Shown: positions 1-6,558 of the stretch, piece by piece
Position numbering within the stretch: the stretch's first letter is position 1
How the letters are laid out: each line of letters opens with the position of its first letter
From: DATFRX01 sp035630615
Lineage (GTDB): Bacteria; Actinomycetota; Actinomycetes; Propionibacteriales; Nocardioidaceae
Length of the DNA stretch: 16,794 nucleotides
Reading direction: 5' to 3'
Assembly (NCBI GenBank): GCA_035630615.1
Contig: DASQKI010000063.1
Location: forward strand, 1-16,794
Notes under the pieces: model-generated
Databases searched by the model: none
Told to the model about the DNA's origin: nothing
The model's input: the letters and a program-made list of their open reading frames with translations, nothing else
Position numbers and translations under genes: made by a program

Positions 1-194
1 ATCCGAATCTGACGCTGCCGGACGTGATGGCGGTCAGCCGGCATCAGAAGGTCGCCTCGCTGGACCCGTATCTGCGGCCGGAGGTGGACGAGATCTTCGA
101 CCGGCTGCAGCGGCACTACTCCGAGCCCAGACCGGCACGAACGTTGACGCCCGGCTATGACGCCGACGACTTCCGGACGGTGTTCGGTGACTAG
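1..194 (+). CDS. C-terminal end of a tyrosine recombinase/integrase (partial)
   Basis: The window opens inside a reading frame whose first whole codon is at base 3 and which ends at TAG 192-194, leaving 63 residues. The stretch VSRHQKVASLDPYLRP fits the last active-site block of tyrosine recombinases. A histidine (in SRHQK) is followed exactly nine residues later by a tyrosine (codon 69-71), the same spacing as the H...Y pair in XerD-like proteins, where the tyrosine attacks DNA. The remaining 40 residues are a charged tail. The Arg-His-Arg part of the active site lies upstream of the window, so integrase, resolvase or transposon recombinase cannot be told apart, and whether the gene is intact is unknown. 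It converges on the IS481-type remnant just downstream. Confidence 0.55.
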   Translation, partial: PNLTLPDVMAVSRHQKVASLDPYLRPEVDEIFDRLQRHYSEPRPARTLTPGYDADDFRTVFGD

Positions 195-223
195 CGCCCG
201 TCGACACACCAAGCAGCGATCAC

Positions 224-391
224 TCACCCCGGACACCGAAGCCCGCCCGCGACGTTCTCCGACAGATACCGGGCCATCCAACGATGCACCGACGACCGCG
301 ACACCCCAGCCGCCGCCGCGACCTCCGTGACCGACGCACCCGCAAGAACCGCACGCACCGCATCCAACCGTTGCTCCACTACTGACAACAC
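224..391 (-). pseudogene. IS481-family transposase, N-terminal helix-turn-helix fragment
   Basis: A 55-residue frame runs from GTG 391 to TGA 224-226. Residues 6-43 include VTEVAAAAGVSRSSVHRWMA, the N-terminal helix-turn-helix of IS481/IS3-type transposases, which in the family binds the element ends. An intact IS481 transposase is about 300 residues or more and goes on into an rve integrase domain with a DDE triad. Here the protein ends 12 residues after the helix-turn-helix in unrelated sequence. TTG 388 and GTG 379 are alternative starts. I call it a dead fragment, but a free DNA-binding domain of this kind could in principle still be made. Confidence 0.6.
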
Positions 392-548
392 AACAAGCGC
401 CAATCCCGGCCTCCCTGCCTACCGACGTCCCACGGAGACGCCGGAACACAGAGTGGCCAAGCCGACCACTGTCGCGCATCAGGTGGCGGAAACCTGTCGC
501 ACATCACCCGACGCAGGACATGCGCAGGGCAGACACAATTGCCGGACA
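224..548 (-). mobile_element. Truncated IS481-type insertion sequence (left end plus transposase start)
   Basis: Read on the minus strand, this stretch starts with TGTCCGGCAA at 548, a TGT start as expected for an IS481-family terminus. A non-coding leader follows with two near-identical 12-base motifs 25 bp apart (468-479 and 493-504, core ctgtcgc[a/g]cat), plausible as transposase binding sites. After this comes the start of a transposase frame. The catalytic DDE domain and the other IS end are missing. The coding similarity fades by about base 250 and the frame stops at 224, so the break point is near there. The 548 boundary is inferred from the TGT motif only; no target-site duplication can be checked because the other end is gone. 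Confidence 0.5.
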
Positions 549-864
549 TAGCTCTTAGTTGTCGAGTCCGGCTCGCTCCACGAATCGTGGCCTGACCTGC
601 GGAAACTTCCCGCCGGGAGGCTGACGCTGCGCTGAACTCGCCCGATAACCTTGCGCACAGCGCTCGGCGCTGTCCTGCTGTCCTGCGGTTTCGCCGGTTG
701 GCACAGCGTTCAACCCGCGTGCACCCGGGATGCCGGGCGAGCCAGGAATCTTTGAACGCCACGATGACGGGACCACTCCGAACGGCCCGGACAGCTGCGA
801 GGTCCAGGCCTTGAGGTCTGAGCGGCCAAGGCGGGTCATTGCCGGAGGCTGTCGGAGGACGTGC
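549..864. other. Intergenic stretch holding repeat copy A
   Basis: No credible gene is seen. Possible reading frames here lack recognisable domains and ribosome-binding sites. The stretch lies between the IS481-type remnant and the 3' end of the hydrolase pseudogene and carries the first copy of the 105-bp repeat (635-743). On the minus strand the block just right of the repeat (about 775-800) resembles the block just right of copy B (about 3480-3515), so the shared unit may be longer than the part I can align. Confidence 0.5.
635..743 (+). repeat. Dispersed ~105-bp repeat with inverted ends, copy A
   Basis: Three blocks are shared in order with copy B (3359-3461): 635-665 matches 3359-3389 over 31 identical bases, 696-710 matches 3412-3426 over 15, and 729-743 matches 3447-3461 over 15. 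The spacers between blocks differ in sequence and length. The outer ends are inverted: CTCGCCCG at 637-644 and CGGGCGAG at 734-741, so the unit can fold with an 8-bp closing stem. Inside, the motif GCACAGCG occurs twice in direct orientation. Conserved blocks with variable spacers fit a structured RNA/DNA element or a small non-autonomous mobile element better than a coding sequence. Confidence 0.75.
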
Positions 865-2433
865 TCAGCAGGTCAGGCCGTTCTTGGGTACGGTGCCGTC
901 GGCGAGGTAGGCGTCGAGCGCGTGGTCGATGCAGTCGTTGCCCATGTGGTAGCCGGTGTGCCCGTCGCCGTCGCGGCTGACGAGGACGCCGGACCGGAGC
1001 GTGTCGGCTAGGGCTTCGGCGCCGGCGTACGGTGTCGCCGGGTCACGGGTGGTGCCGACGACGACGATCGGCGCGGCGCCCGCGGCGTCGATGTCCGGCG
1101 GCGGCTGCTCCGGCCGGATAGGCCACGCCCAGCAGCCGAGCATCGACCAGGCGAAGATCCGGCCGAACACCGGCGACGCCTGCTCGTATCGCGGCACGGA
1201 CCGCCGAATCTGTTGAGGGGTGAGGTGCGCTGGATCGTCGAGGCACCTGACCGCGTAGCTCACCTGGATCATGTTGTCGTGATAGTGGCCGTTTTCGCGG
1301 CGAAGATAGGCATCGACCAAGCCTGAGCAGCACGGAGCCGTCGCCTTGGGCGGCCGCGGTCAACGCCTCTGTCAGCAGCGGCCAGTAGTCCTGGTTGTAC
1401 AGCGGCGCGACGACGCCGGTGAATCCCAGCGCCTCGGTGAGCGGTCGCTCCGGATCACCGGTGTCCAGGGGGTTCTGGTCGAGATCGTCAAGGAACGTAC
1501 GCAGCCGCACGATCACCTCGCGCCGGTCCGAGCCGAGCGGGCAGTCCCCGGTGGCGACGCAGTCGTCGACGTACGCCTCGAGCGCGGTCTGGAAGCCGGC
1601 CGCCTGTCGGAGGCCGGCCTTGGTCGCCGACAGGGTCGGGTCGACTGCGCCGTCGAGGACGAGGCGCCCGACCCGTCGTGGGAACAGCTCGGCGTAGATC
1701 GCGCCGATGTAGGTGCCGTAGGACGCGCCGTAGTAGGTCAGCTTCGGGTCACCTACGACGGCTCGGAGGATGTCGAGATCGCGGGCCACTTCTACGGTCG
1801 ACACGTGTCCGGCCAGCGGACCGGCGGCGACGCAGCCCTCCGCGAAGCCACGCGCACCAGCTGCTTCAATTTGGTGACCTCGGCGGGTGTGTCCGGGTCG
1901 GGGTCGTAGGCGACCAGCTGGTCGAGCTCGGCGTCGTCGAGACACACCAGGGGATCGCTGCCGGCGACTCCTCTCGGGTCGAAGCCGACGATGTCGTAGT
2001 TGTCGCGCACCTCGTCGGACTGCTCCGGGACAAAGTATTCGAGGTAGTCCCGCCCGGACCCGCCCGGTCCACCCGGGTTGATGAACAGCGTCCCGGTCGG
2101 ATGATCCGACTGCGCGGGGGCCCGCTTCAGCTCGATCTCGACCGTGGCGCCGGACGGGTCGGAGTAATCCAGCGGCACCTCGACGCTGCCGCACTCGTAT
2201 TCGCCGCAGTCCGACCACTCGACGGTCTGAGCGTGGAACGCCGCAACGCTGGAGCGCCTCGCGTCGGGCGGCGGCCCGCATTGCGGCGCCGCCGACTCGC
2301 CGCACGGCTGCTCGGTCTCGGCCGTCGGCTCCGGCTGCGAGTCGTCGGCCACCAGATCGACGGCCCGTCCACAGCCGGTCGCCAAGACGGCGACCACGGC
2401 CAACCCGGCCAGTCCCCGTCGCCCCAACGTCAC
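865..2433 (-). pseudogene. TAP-like secreted lipoprotein alpha/beta hydrolase (peptidase S33 type), two frameshifts
   Basis: The gene matches the tripeptidyl-aminopeptidase-like family (alpha/beta hydrolase plus C-terminal TAP domain), lipid-anchored exopeptidases of actinobacteria. The GTG start at 2433 gives a signal peptide ending in lipobox LATGC; GGGAG lies 8-9 bases upstream. The oxyanion region INPGGPGGSG is in the first frame. The nucleophile motif GASYG is in a second frame, which takes over around 1850-1875 where ARGFAEGCVAAGPLAG continues the protein. The first frame returns at about 1319-1322, where one extra base in CTTGG breaks RLVDAYLRR. The acid (TRDPATPY) and histidine (GHTGYH) follow, ending NGLTC. 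One base is lost and one gained, so the total span (523 codons) stays a multiple of three, but about 540 bases lie out of frame. All catalytic residues survive, so the damage is recent or a sequencing error. Confidence 0.85.
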
Positions 2434-2498
2434 GTCGCGCGCTCCCTACTCGTCCCGGCTCGGTTGGGCGAGCCGTTCCACGTGTGCATAGCGCAAGG

Positions 2499-2507
2499 TC
2501 ACCTCCT
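2499..2507 (-). promoter_or_regulatory. Perfect 9-base Shine-Dalgarno sequence before a tiny leader frame
   Basis: On the minus strand AGGAGGTGA matches the 16S rRNA tail over nine bases. Two bases later a TTG (2496) opens a 16-residue frame, MRYAHVERLAQPSRDE, ending at TAG 2446-2448. This frame is in phase with the hydrolase GTG at 2433. A second option is ATG 2489, a 19-residue frame whose TGA (2430-2432) overlaps the hydrolase GTG as GTGA, the usual layout of translational coupling. Either may be a leader peptide. Alternatively the TAG may be a mutation that cut an original longer N-terminus, though the lipoprotein signal fits the GTG start well. Confidence 0.4.
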
Positions 2508-2532
2508 GTCGAGGTCTCCATCCGGCGGTCGG

Positions 2533-2573
2533 AGGGCGAGCCATGCTCACTGCCAGGTGTGAAGGCTCGCCCT
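2533..2573. repeat. Perfect 10-bp inverted repeat, 21-base loop
   Basis: AGGGCGAGCC at 2533-2542 is the exact reverse complement of 2564-2573. There is no T run on either side, so a classic intrinsic terminator is not supported. It lies upstream of the hydrolase start and uses the same nine-base word as the right end of the 105-bp repeats. It could be an operator, an RNA hairpin or a trace of a mobile element. Confidence 0.6.
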
Positions 2574-2677
2574 ACCGGCCGCGGATGGCTCAGTTGGTGA
2601 ATCGGATGTTGGTCCACTCGCCCGCGCGACAACGAGGAGGGAGCGAGTAACACCTCGGCCCCCGAAATCGGTATGAA

Positions 2678-2725
2678 AGTGTCGACCCCCGGTTGGCCCC
2701 CCCGAGACGATCGGGGGTCGACACT
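2678..2725. repeat. Perfect 14-bp inverted repeat, 20-base loop
   Basis: AGTGTCGACCCCCG at 2678-2691 is the exact reverse complement of 2712-2725, with a C-rich 20-base loop. This is the longest perfect inverted repeat I noticed in the window. No T tract follows on either strand, so it is not a standard intrinsic terminator. The arms begin with TGTCGAC and could be the abutted ends of a deleted element, or a protein-binding palindrome. Confidence 0.7.
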
Positions 2726-2859
2726 CGTTCTCCGATGGTTCCGCGCGGTCCTTCGGTCGGCAGGTGTGCATTGACTGGGGGTTGCGTGTGGGGCACTCCC
2801 AGATATAGCCCCACGCGAGGGAGCTGGTCAGAGCCGTTAAGCGCGGCGTCACGCTCTTC

Positions 2860-3048
2860 TTGGTGATCTTTGTTGGTGGCAACCTCCTCGTCCTGGTCGT
2901 TGGCCCGGTGGTGATCGTGGCTTTCGATCCGCCCGTGGCGGCGGTCGCGTGGAGCATAGCCACTCTCATTGGGTTGGGGGCAGTTGTCCTTGCCGTCATC
3001 GGGCCGCCGAACCCGGGCCGACCTAGAACGCGCAAAGCGGGACGCTGA
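2860..3048 (+). CDS. Possible small two-helix membrane protein
   Basis: The frame starts at TTG 2860 (or GTG 2863) and gives 62 residues ending TRKAGR. Residues 1-23 and 28-48 are strongly hydrophobic and are joined by FDPPVAAVA, and the tail is basic, so two membrane helices with a cytoplasmic end are likely. The frame is open upstream to a TAG at 2806, and residues encoded by 2809-2859 (for example RAVKRGVTLF) look like a natural continuation, but no start codon or ribosome-binding site is found there. It may be a real small protein, a protein that lost its start, or chance. I do not recognise a family. Confidence 0.35.
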   Translation: MVIFVGGNLLVLVVGPVVIVAFDPPVAAVAWSIATLIGLGAVVLAVIGPPNPGRPRTRKAGR

Positions 3049-3553
3049 TCAGACGCCGGATCGGGATGACGAACCCTAGAGAAGCGGAGCAACAACTCCT
3101 TTCCCTGAGCCGGCCGCCGTCGTAGGCATCACCAACCGTGTCATGGCTCGTGGTAGGAGTCTTGGACCGGAAGTGCTGAACGCGTCCCGAGGAGCCAACT
3201 GCTTACGGCAGATGGCGCCTGGGGTAGCCCGAGAGGATTGCTCTACGGATCAAAGCCTCGACGGGGCAACTCCCTAAGGAGTGGACACCCTGCGTGGCCG
3301 AGCCTCAGCTCCCGCTGCATAGCGCGGCTCGCCGGAGCGAAGGCGGCAGGCCTCGCAAAACTCGCCCGATAACCTTGCGCACAGCGCTCACCGCCATCCT
3401 GCGTTGATGCGGGTTGGCACAGCGTTGGATCGGTTGATACCCCGAAGATGCCGGGCGAGCCGCCGCGCGTGCAGCCGTCGAGGATCAACCCCGACAACTG
3501 GGCCTGACCGCGGCTCCAGGTTGCCGCCAGGGCGATTCGCAACCGTGGTCCTC
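3049..3553. other. Intergenic stretch holding repeat copy B, upstream of the vWA gene
   Basis: No gene is recognised here. Bases 3049-3358 show no domain or RNA that I can identify. Bases 3359-3461 are repeat copy B. Bases 3462-3553 lead into the vWA pseudogene without a clear ribosome-binding site, so its promoter and leader may have been lost or replaced. Confidence 0.45.
3359..3461 (+). repeat. Dispersed ~105-bp repeat with inverted ends, copy B
   Basis: This is the second copy of the element at 635-743, in the same orientation and about 2.7 kb away. The inverted ends are CTCGCCCG 3361-3368 and CGGGCGAG 3452-3459. The two copies bracket the hydrolase pseudogene region, so they could serve as sites for homologous deletion. 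On the minus strand both copies would encode ERCAQGYRAS, but the frame is not kept on either side, so I do not treat it as a protein. Confidence 0.75.
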
Positions 3554-4005
3554 ATGAGTGTGCTCTCGCGTGGGCGCAGGCAGCTGTCGGCCGGCCTGCT
3601 CGCCTCGGTCTGCCTGCTGTTAGTCGCCACCGCGACGTCGACCGCGACCTCGGCCATCGCGGGCACTTCACGTGTGGGCGCCATCACCGGGACGGCGTCC
3701 GACGACGGCGACCAGGAGGAACTTCTGCTCGTATTGGATTCCTCGGGCTCGATGAAGGAGCCGGACAGCTCAGGCTCGACCAAGATCGCCGCCGCGAAGA
3801 GGGCACTTCACGCCGTGACGGCCAAGCTGCCCGACGACGCCAGGGTCGGAATGAGGGTGTACGGCGCGACGGTCTTCTCCAAGTCCGTCCGGGCGCGTGT
3901 ACCGACTCGCAACTCGTCGTGCCGATTGGGCCCGTCGACAAGCCGGCGCTGCGGCGGGAGATCGACAAATACAAGCCGTACGGTGAGACGCCCCGTGGAC
4001 CCTGA
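3554..4005 (+). pseudogene. Secreted von Willebrand factor A-domain protein, frameshifted and truncated
   Basis: ATG 3554 starts MSVLSRGRRQ followed by a hydrophobic signal segment (about residues 10-36). A vWA domain begins at LLLVLDSSGSM, with DSSGS as the MIDAS metal-binding motif, and continues KIAAAKRALHAVTAKL and VGMRVYGATVFSKS. At 3887/3888 one base is missing: restoring it gives KSDPGACTDSQLVVPIGP, the expected family sequence. The corrected frame runs to KYKPYGETP and then hits TGA 4003-4005 after RGP. Known relatives go on for hundreds of residues after the GETP block, so the 3' part is gone, apparently joined here to the kinase 3' end. MIDAS proteins bind divalent metal and protein ligands; this copy cannot complete the fold. 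Confidence 0.85.
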
Positions 4006-4022
4006 GATGGCGGGCGGAACCT

Positions 4023-5132
4023 TCACAGCTGCTGAACGTCTCCTCGTACGCGCGCGGCGGGTAGTTGCACCGTGACGCAGAGCCCTCCAGCGGGGCGGGG
4101 GATGAGGGTGAGGGTTCCTTCGTGTGCTTGGGTGATGCTCCTGACGATGGCCAGGCCGAGGCCGACACCTGCGTGATCGGTTCGGATGCGTTGGGTGCCG
4201 CGCTGAAACGGCTCCACCAGCGTGGAAACGAACTGTGGGGCGAGCTTCTCGCCGGTGTTCTCGACAGTGAGCACCACGGCTTGGTGGTGGACGCTGGTCG
4301 TGACCCAGACGGTGCCCTTGTCAGGCAGGTTGTGGACGATCGCGTTGTGCACGAGGTTCGTCGTCAACTGCATCAGGAGCGCGTGTGAGCCGATAGTAGC
4401 GGTCATGTCGCCAGAGGTCTTGATGGTGAGACCGCGTTTTTCTGCGAGGGGGAGGAGCGTTTCGGTGGCTTCTTCCGCGATGAGGGACAGGTCGACGTGT
4501 TCTCGGCTGAAGGACCGTTGGTCGGCCCGGCTGAGCAGGAGCAATGCTTCGGTCAGGTCAATCGCCCTGGCGTTGACGAAATGCAGGCGGTCGATGAGTT
4601 CGCCGGTGTCGCGGTTCGGATCGTTTCGGGCCACGTCGAGAAGTGTCTGCGTGACCGCCAGCGGGGTTCGCAGCTCATGCGAGGCGTTGGCCGCGAATCT
4701 CTGCTGTTCGGCGACCTGCGCTTCGAGCTGCGCGAGCATAGTGTCGAAGGCGTCGGCGAGCTCGCGGAACTCATCCCTGCGGCCTGGTAGCCGGATTCGG
4801 TGGGAGAGTGATCCGTTGGTGGCCATGCGGGTGGCGTCTGCGATGCGAGTCAGAGGCGTCAGCATGCGGCCCGCGAGAATCCACCCTCCCACGAGCCCGA
4901 ACACCAACAGGCACGCCAACACGATGGTCACGAACGGAGCGAACGAACGCAGGATGACGGAACGGTTGGCTATCAAGTCACCGGTGGTGTAGATCGCACC
5001 GTCGGGTAGGCCTCGCAGGACGAAGACCAACGCGGCGGCGAGCAGCGTGACACCGGCGAGCATGAGAAAGCCGGCGTAACTGAGGGTGAGTTTGAGGCGA
5101 ACGCTCAAGCCGGGGGCTCTATCCACGGTCAT
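4023..5132 (-). CDS. Two-component sensor histidine kinase, VanS-like
   Basis: The 369-residue protein starts at ATG 5132, which overlaps the regulator stop by 14 bases and fixes the start. Residues 15-40 and 67-89 are membrane helices around a short outer loop of about 25 residues; a HAMP linker follows (about 90-140). The dimerisation helix has the phospho-acceptor His152 in SHELRTPLAV. The ATPase part shows the N box NLVHNAIVHN (259-268), ENTGE where family members often have DxGxG, and the G2 box GVGLGLAIV (322-330). It should autophosphorylate and pass phosphate to the regulator upstream. The outer loop is too short for a folded ligand domain, so it may sense a membrane-bound signal. The VanY-type gene next door suggests a cell-wall signal, which is inference. 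Confidence 0.93.
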   Translation of the reverse strand: MTVDRAPGLSVRLKLTLSYAGFLMLAGVTLLAAALVFVLRGLPDGAIYTTGDLIANRSVILRSFAPFVTIVLACLLVFGLVGGWILAGRMLTPLTRIADATRMATNGSLSHRIRLPGRRDEFRELADAFDTMLAQLEAQVAEQQRFAANASHELRTPLAVTQTLLDVARNDPNRDTGELIDRLHFVNARAIDLTEALLLLSRADQRSFSREHVDLSLIAEEATETLLPLAEKRGLTIKTSGDMTATIGSHALLMQLTTNLVHNAIVHNLPDKGTVWVTTSVHHQAVVLTVENTGEKLAPQFVSTLVEPFQRGTQRIRTDHAGVGLGLAIVRSITQAHEGTLTLIPRPAGGLCVTVQLPAARVRGDVQQL

Positions 5133-5814
5133 CGCCTTCACGCCCGGTGCTGGGCGCTGTGTCGACGCGGTAGCCGACGCCGGCCACGGTGGCGATGATC
5201 CAGGGTTCGCCGAGCCGTTTGCGCAGTGCCGAGACGGTGATGCGCACCGCGTTGGTGAACGGGTCGGCGTTCTCATCCCAGGCTCGCTCCAAGAGTTCTT
5301 CGGAGCTGACGACACCGCCCTCGGCGGCGACGAGAACTTCAAGCACGGCGAACTGCTTCCTGGTCAGGGCGACGTACCGGCCGTCCCGGTAGACTTCGCG
5401 GCGGAACGGATCCAGGCGTAGGCCGGCGATCTCTCGCACGGGCGGTCTGTTGTGCGCACGCCTGCGGTCGAGCGCTCTGAGACGGAGCACGAGTTCTCGC
5501 AGTTCGAACGGCTTGGTGAGGTAGTCGTCGGCGCCGAGCTCGAACCCGGAGGCCTTGTCGTCGAGCCGGTCGGCAGCGGTGAGCATGAGGATCGGCATGC
5601 CGCTGCCGGAGGCGACGATGCGTTCAGCGATCTCGTCGCCGGAGGGCCCGGGAATGTCGCGGTCGAGGACGGCGATGTCGTAGGCGTTGACGCTCAGCAG
5701 ATCCTGAGCGGTGTCGCCGTCACCGGCGATGTCGGCCGCGATCGCTTCTAGGCGCAACCCGTCGCGGATGGCCTCGGCCATGTAGGGCTCGTCCTCGACG
5801 ACCAAGACACGCAT
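5119..5814 (-). CDS. OmpR/PhoB-family response regulator, VanR-like
   Basis: The 231-residue protein starts at ATG 5814. The receiver domain (1-118) has the acidic pair E7/D8, phospho-acceptor Asp51 in AVLDRD, Thr79 in LMLTAAD and Lys101 in LTKPF. The winged-helix DNA-binding domain (about 128-218) shows LTRKQFAVLEVLV and NAVRITVSALRKRLG and ends GVGYRVDTA. All phosphotransfer residues are present, so it should be active. It is transcribed first and followed by the overlapping kinase gene. Its divergent neighbour is the D,D-carboxypeptidase gene, with an 86-base gap between the starts that is the natural place for its operator. The resemblance to VanR rests on domain type and gene context, not on a measured identity. 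Confidence 0.95.
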   Translation of the reverse strand: MRVLVVEDEPYMAEAIRDGLRLEAIAADIAGDGDTAQDLLSVNAYDIAVLDRDIPGPSGDEIAERIVASGSGMPILMLTAADRLDDKASGFELGADDYLTKPFELRELVLRLRALDRRRAHNRPPVREIAGLRLDPFRREVYRDGRYVALTRKQFAVLEVLVAAEGGVVSSEELLERAWDENADPFTNAVRITVSALRKRLGEPWIIATVAGVGYRVDTAPSTGREGDDRG

Positions 5815-5835
5815 GCCTCGATGCTACGAGCCGAC

Positions 5836-5866
5836 GCATATCGCCGGCATACCGAAAACCACATAC
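5836..5866. promoter_or_regulatory. Candidate response-regulator operator between divergent genes
   Basis: Three similar hexamers, GCATAT 5836-5841, GCATAC 5847-5852 and ACATAC 5861-5866, lie in the 86-base gap between the regulator and the carboxypeptidase. The first two are 11 bases apart, one helical turn, as in tandem sites of OmpR-type regulators. The third is 14 bases further and breaks the rhythm. Binding by the adjacent regulator is inference. Confidence 0.35.
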
Positions 5867-5900
5867 GTGCTGGCAACACCCCGCTCCCTTGACTGGCGGC

Positions 5901-6524
5901 ATGAGACAAACGGCGTCAGCACGAACAAAGACCCGCAGGACGCTCATGCCCAGCGCCGTCGGCCTGGTCGTCGTCATCGCGACCGTCATCGGAACCCTCG
6001 TCCATCAGGCAGCATCGTCCTCGGCGCCTTCGCTCAGCGAGGTCCTTCGCGGCGACCACGGTGGTGCGACGGCCGAGGCTGACGGTGCCGTCCCTGACGG
6101 CGCGACAGTGTTTGATGACGAGTATCCCGGCGTAGCCAACCTCGACCCCGATCTGCTCCAGGCCTTGCGCGAAGCGGCGACGGATGCCGCTGACGAAGGC
6201 GTCGAGTTCTATGTCAACAGTGGGTGGCGCGCGCCGGAATACCAGGATCAACTGCTGAGCGAGGCCATCTCGGAGTACGGCTCGGAAGCGGAAGCTGCCC
6301 GATGGGTGGCCACCCCCAAGACGTCTGCTCACGTGTCGGGCGACGCGATCGACGTCGGGCCCTCCGATGCCACGGCCTGGCTGTCCGAACACGGCGCCAA
6401 GTACGGGCTGTGCCAGATCTACGACAACGAACCCTGGCACTACGAACTGCGCCCAGAAGCCATCGACCACGGCTGCCCGGCCACCTACGCCGACCCCACG
6501 CACGATCCACGGATGCAGCCGTGA
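5901..6524 (+). CDS. VanY-type D-alanyl-D-alanine carboxypeptidase (peptidase M15B), membrane anchored
   Basis: ATG 5901 gives 207 residues; TTG 5889 is an in-frame alternative that adds four residues and has no better ribosome-binding site. Residues 17-35 are a single N-terminal membrane segment after a basic start (KTRR), placing the enzyme outside the membrane. The M15 zinc site is complete: SAHVSGDAID holds His144 and Asp151, and NEPWHYE holds the catalytic Glu177 and His180. SGWRAPEYQ (108-115) is the substrate-binding block of the VanY family. The enzyme should remove the last D-Ala from peptidoglycan stem peptides, which limits cross-linking and can lower glycopeptide binding. It is divergent from the two-component pair, which probably controls it. 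No vanH, vanA or vanX gene is in the window, so glycopeptide resistance is not implied. Confidence 0.93.
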   Translation: MRQTASARTKTRRTLMPSAVGLVVVIATVIGTLVHQAASSSAPSLSEVLRGDHGGATAEADGAVPDGATVFDDEYPGVANLDPDLLQALREAATDAADEGVEFYVNSGWRAPEYQDQLLSEAISEYGSEAEAARWVATPKTSAHVSGDAIDVGPSDATAWLSEHGAKYGLCQIYDNEPWHYELRPEAIDHGCPATYADPTHDPRMQP

Positions 6525-6558
6525 CCGGCGCCGTCGGCCCGGCGCGTCGGAGCTGTGC

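Larger units (their letters stand above)
2434..2859. other. Gene-free stretch with inverted repeats, upstream of the hydrolase
   Basis: No conserved protein is recognisable on either strand. The stretch holds a perfect Shine-Dalgarno sequence facing the hydrolase (2499-2507) and two long perfect inverted repeats (2533-2573 and 2678-2725). The nine-base word GGGCGAGCC or its complement occurs three times (2466-2474, 2534-2542, 2564-2572) and also forms the right end of both repeat copies (735-743, 3453-3461). It probably contains the hydrolase promoter, but I cannot place -35 and -10 boxes with confidence. Confidence 0.5.

Noticed and set aside
379..839. Minus-strand frames of 127 and 94 residues crossing repeat copy A
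   Set aside because: Both read through the repeat in frames that are not kept in copy B outside about ten residues, and neither has a start signal or domain.
1319..1875. Programmed frameshifting in the hydrolase gene
   Set aside because: No slippery heptamer or following structure is seen at either site, and two opposite shifts in one enzyme gene have no precedent that I know of.
1043..2653. A single 536-residue minus-strand frame as the hydrolase gene
   Set aside because: Only about 1320-1865 is in the protein's true phase. Its first third and last part are arginine-rich nonsense, and the lipobox start and catalytic end lie in another frame.
2678..2725. Intrinsic transcription terminator
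   Set aside because: The stem is strong, but no T run follows on either strand.
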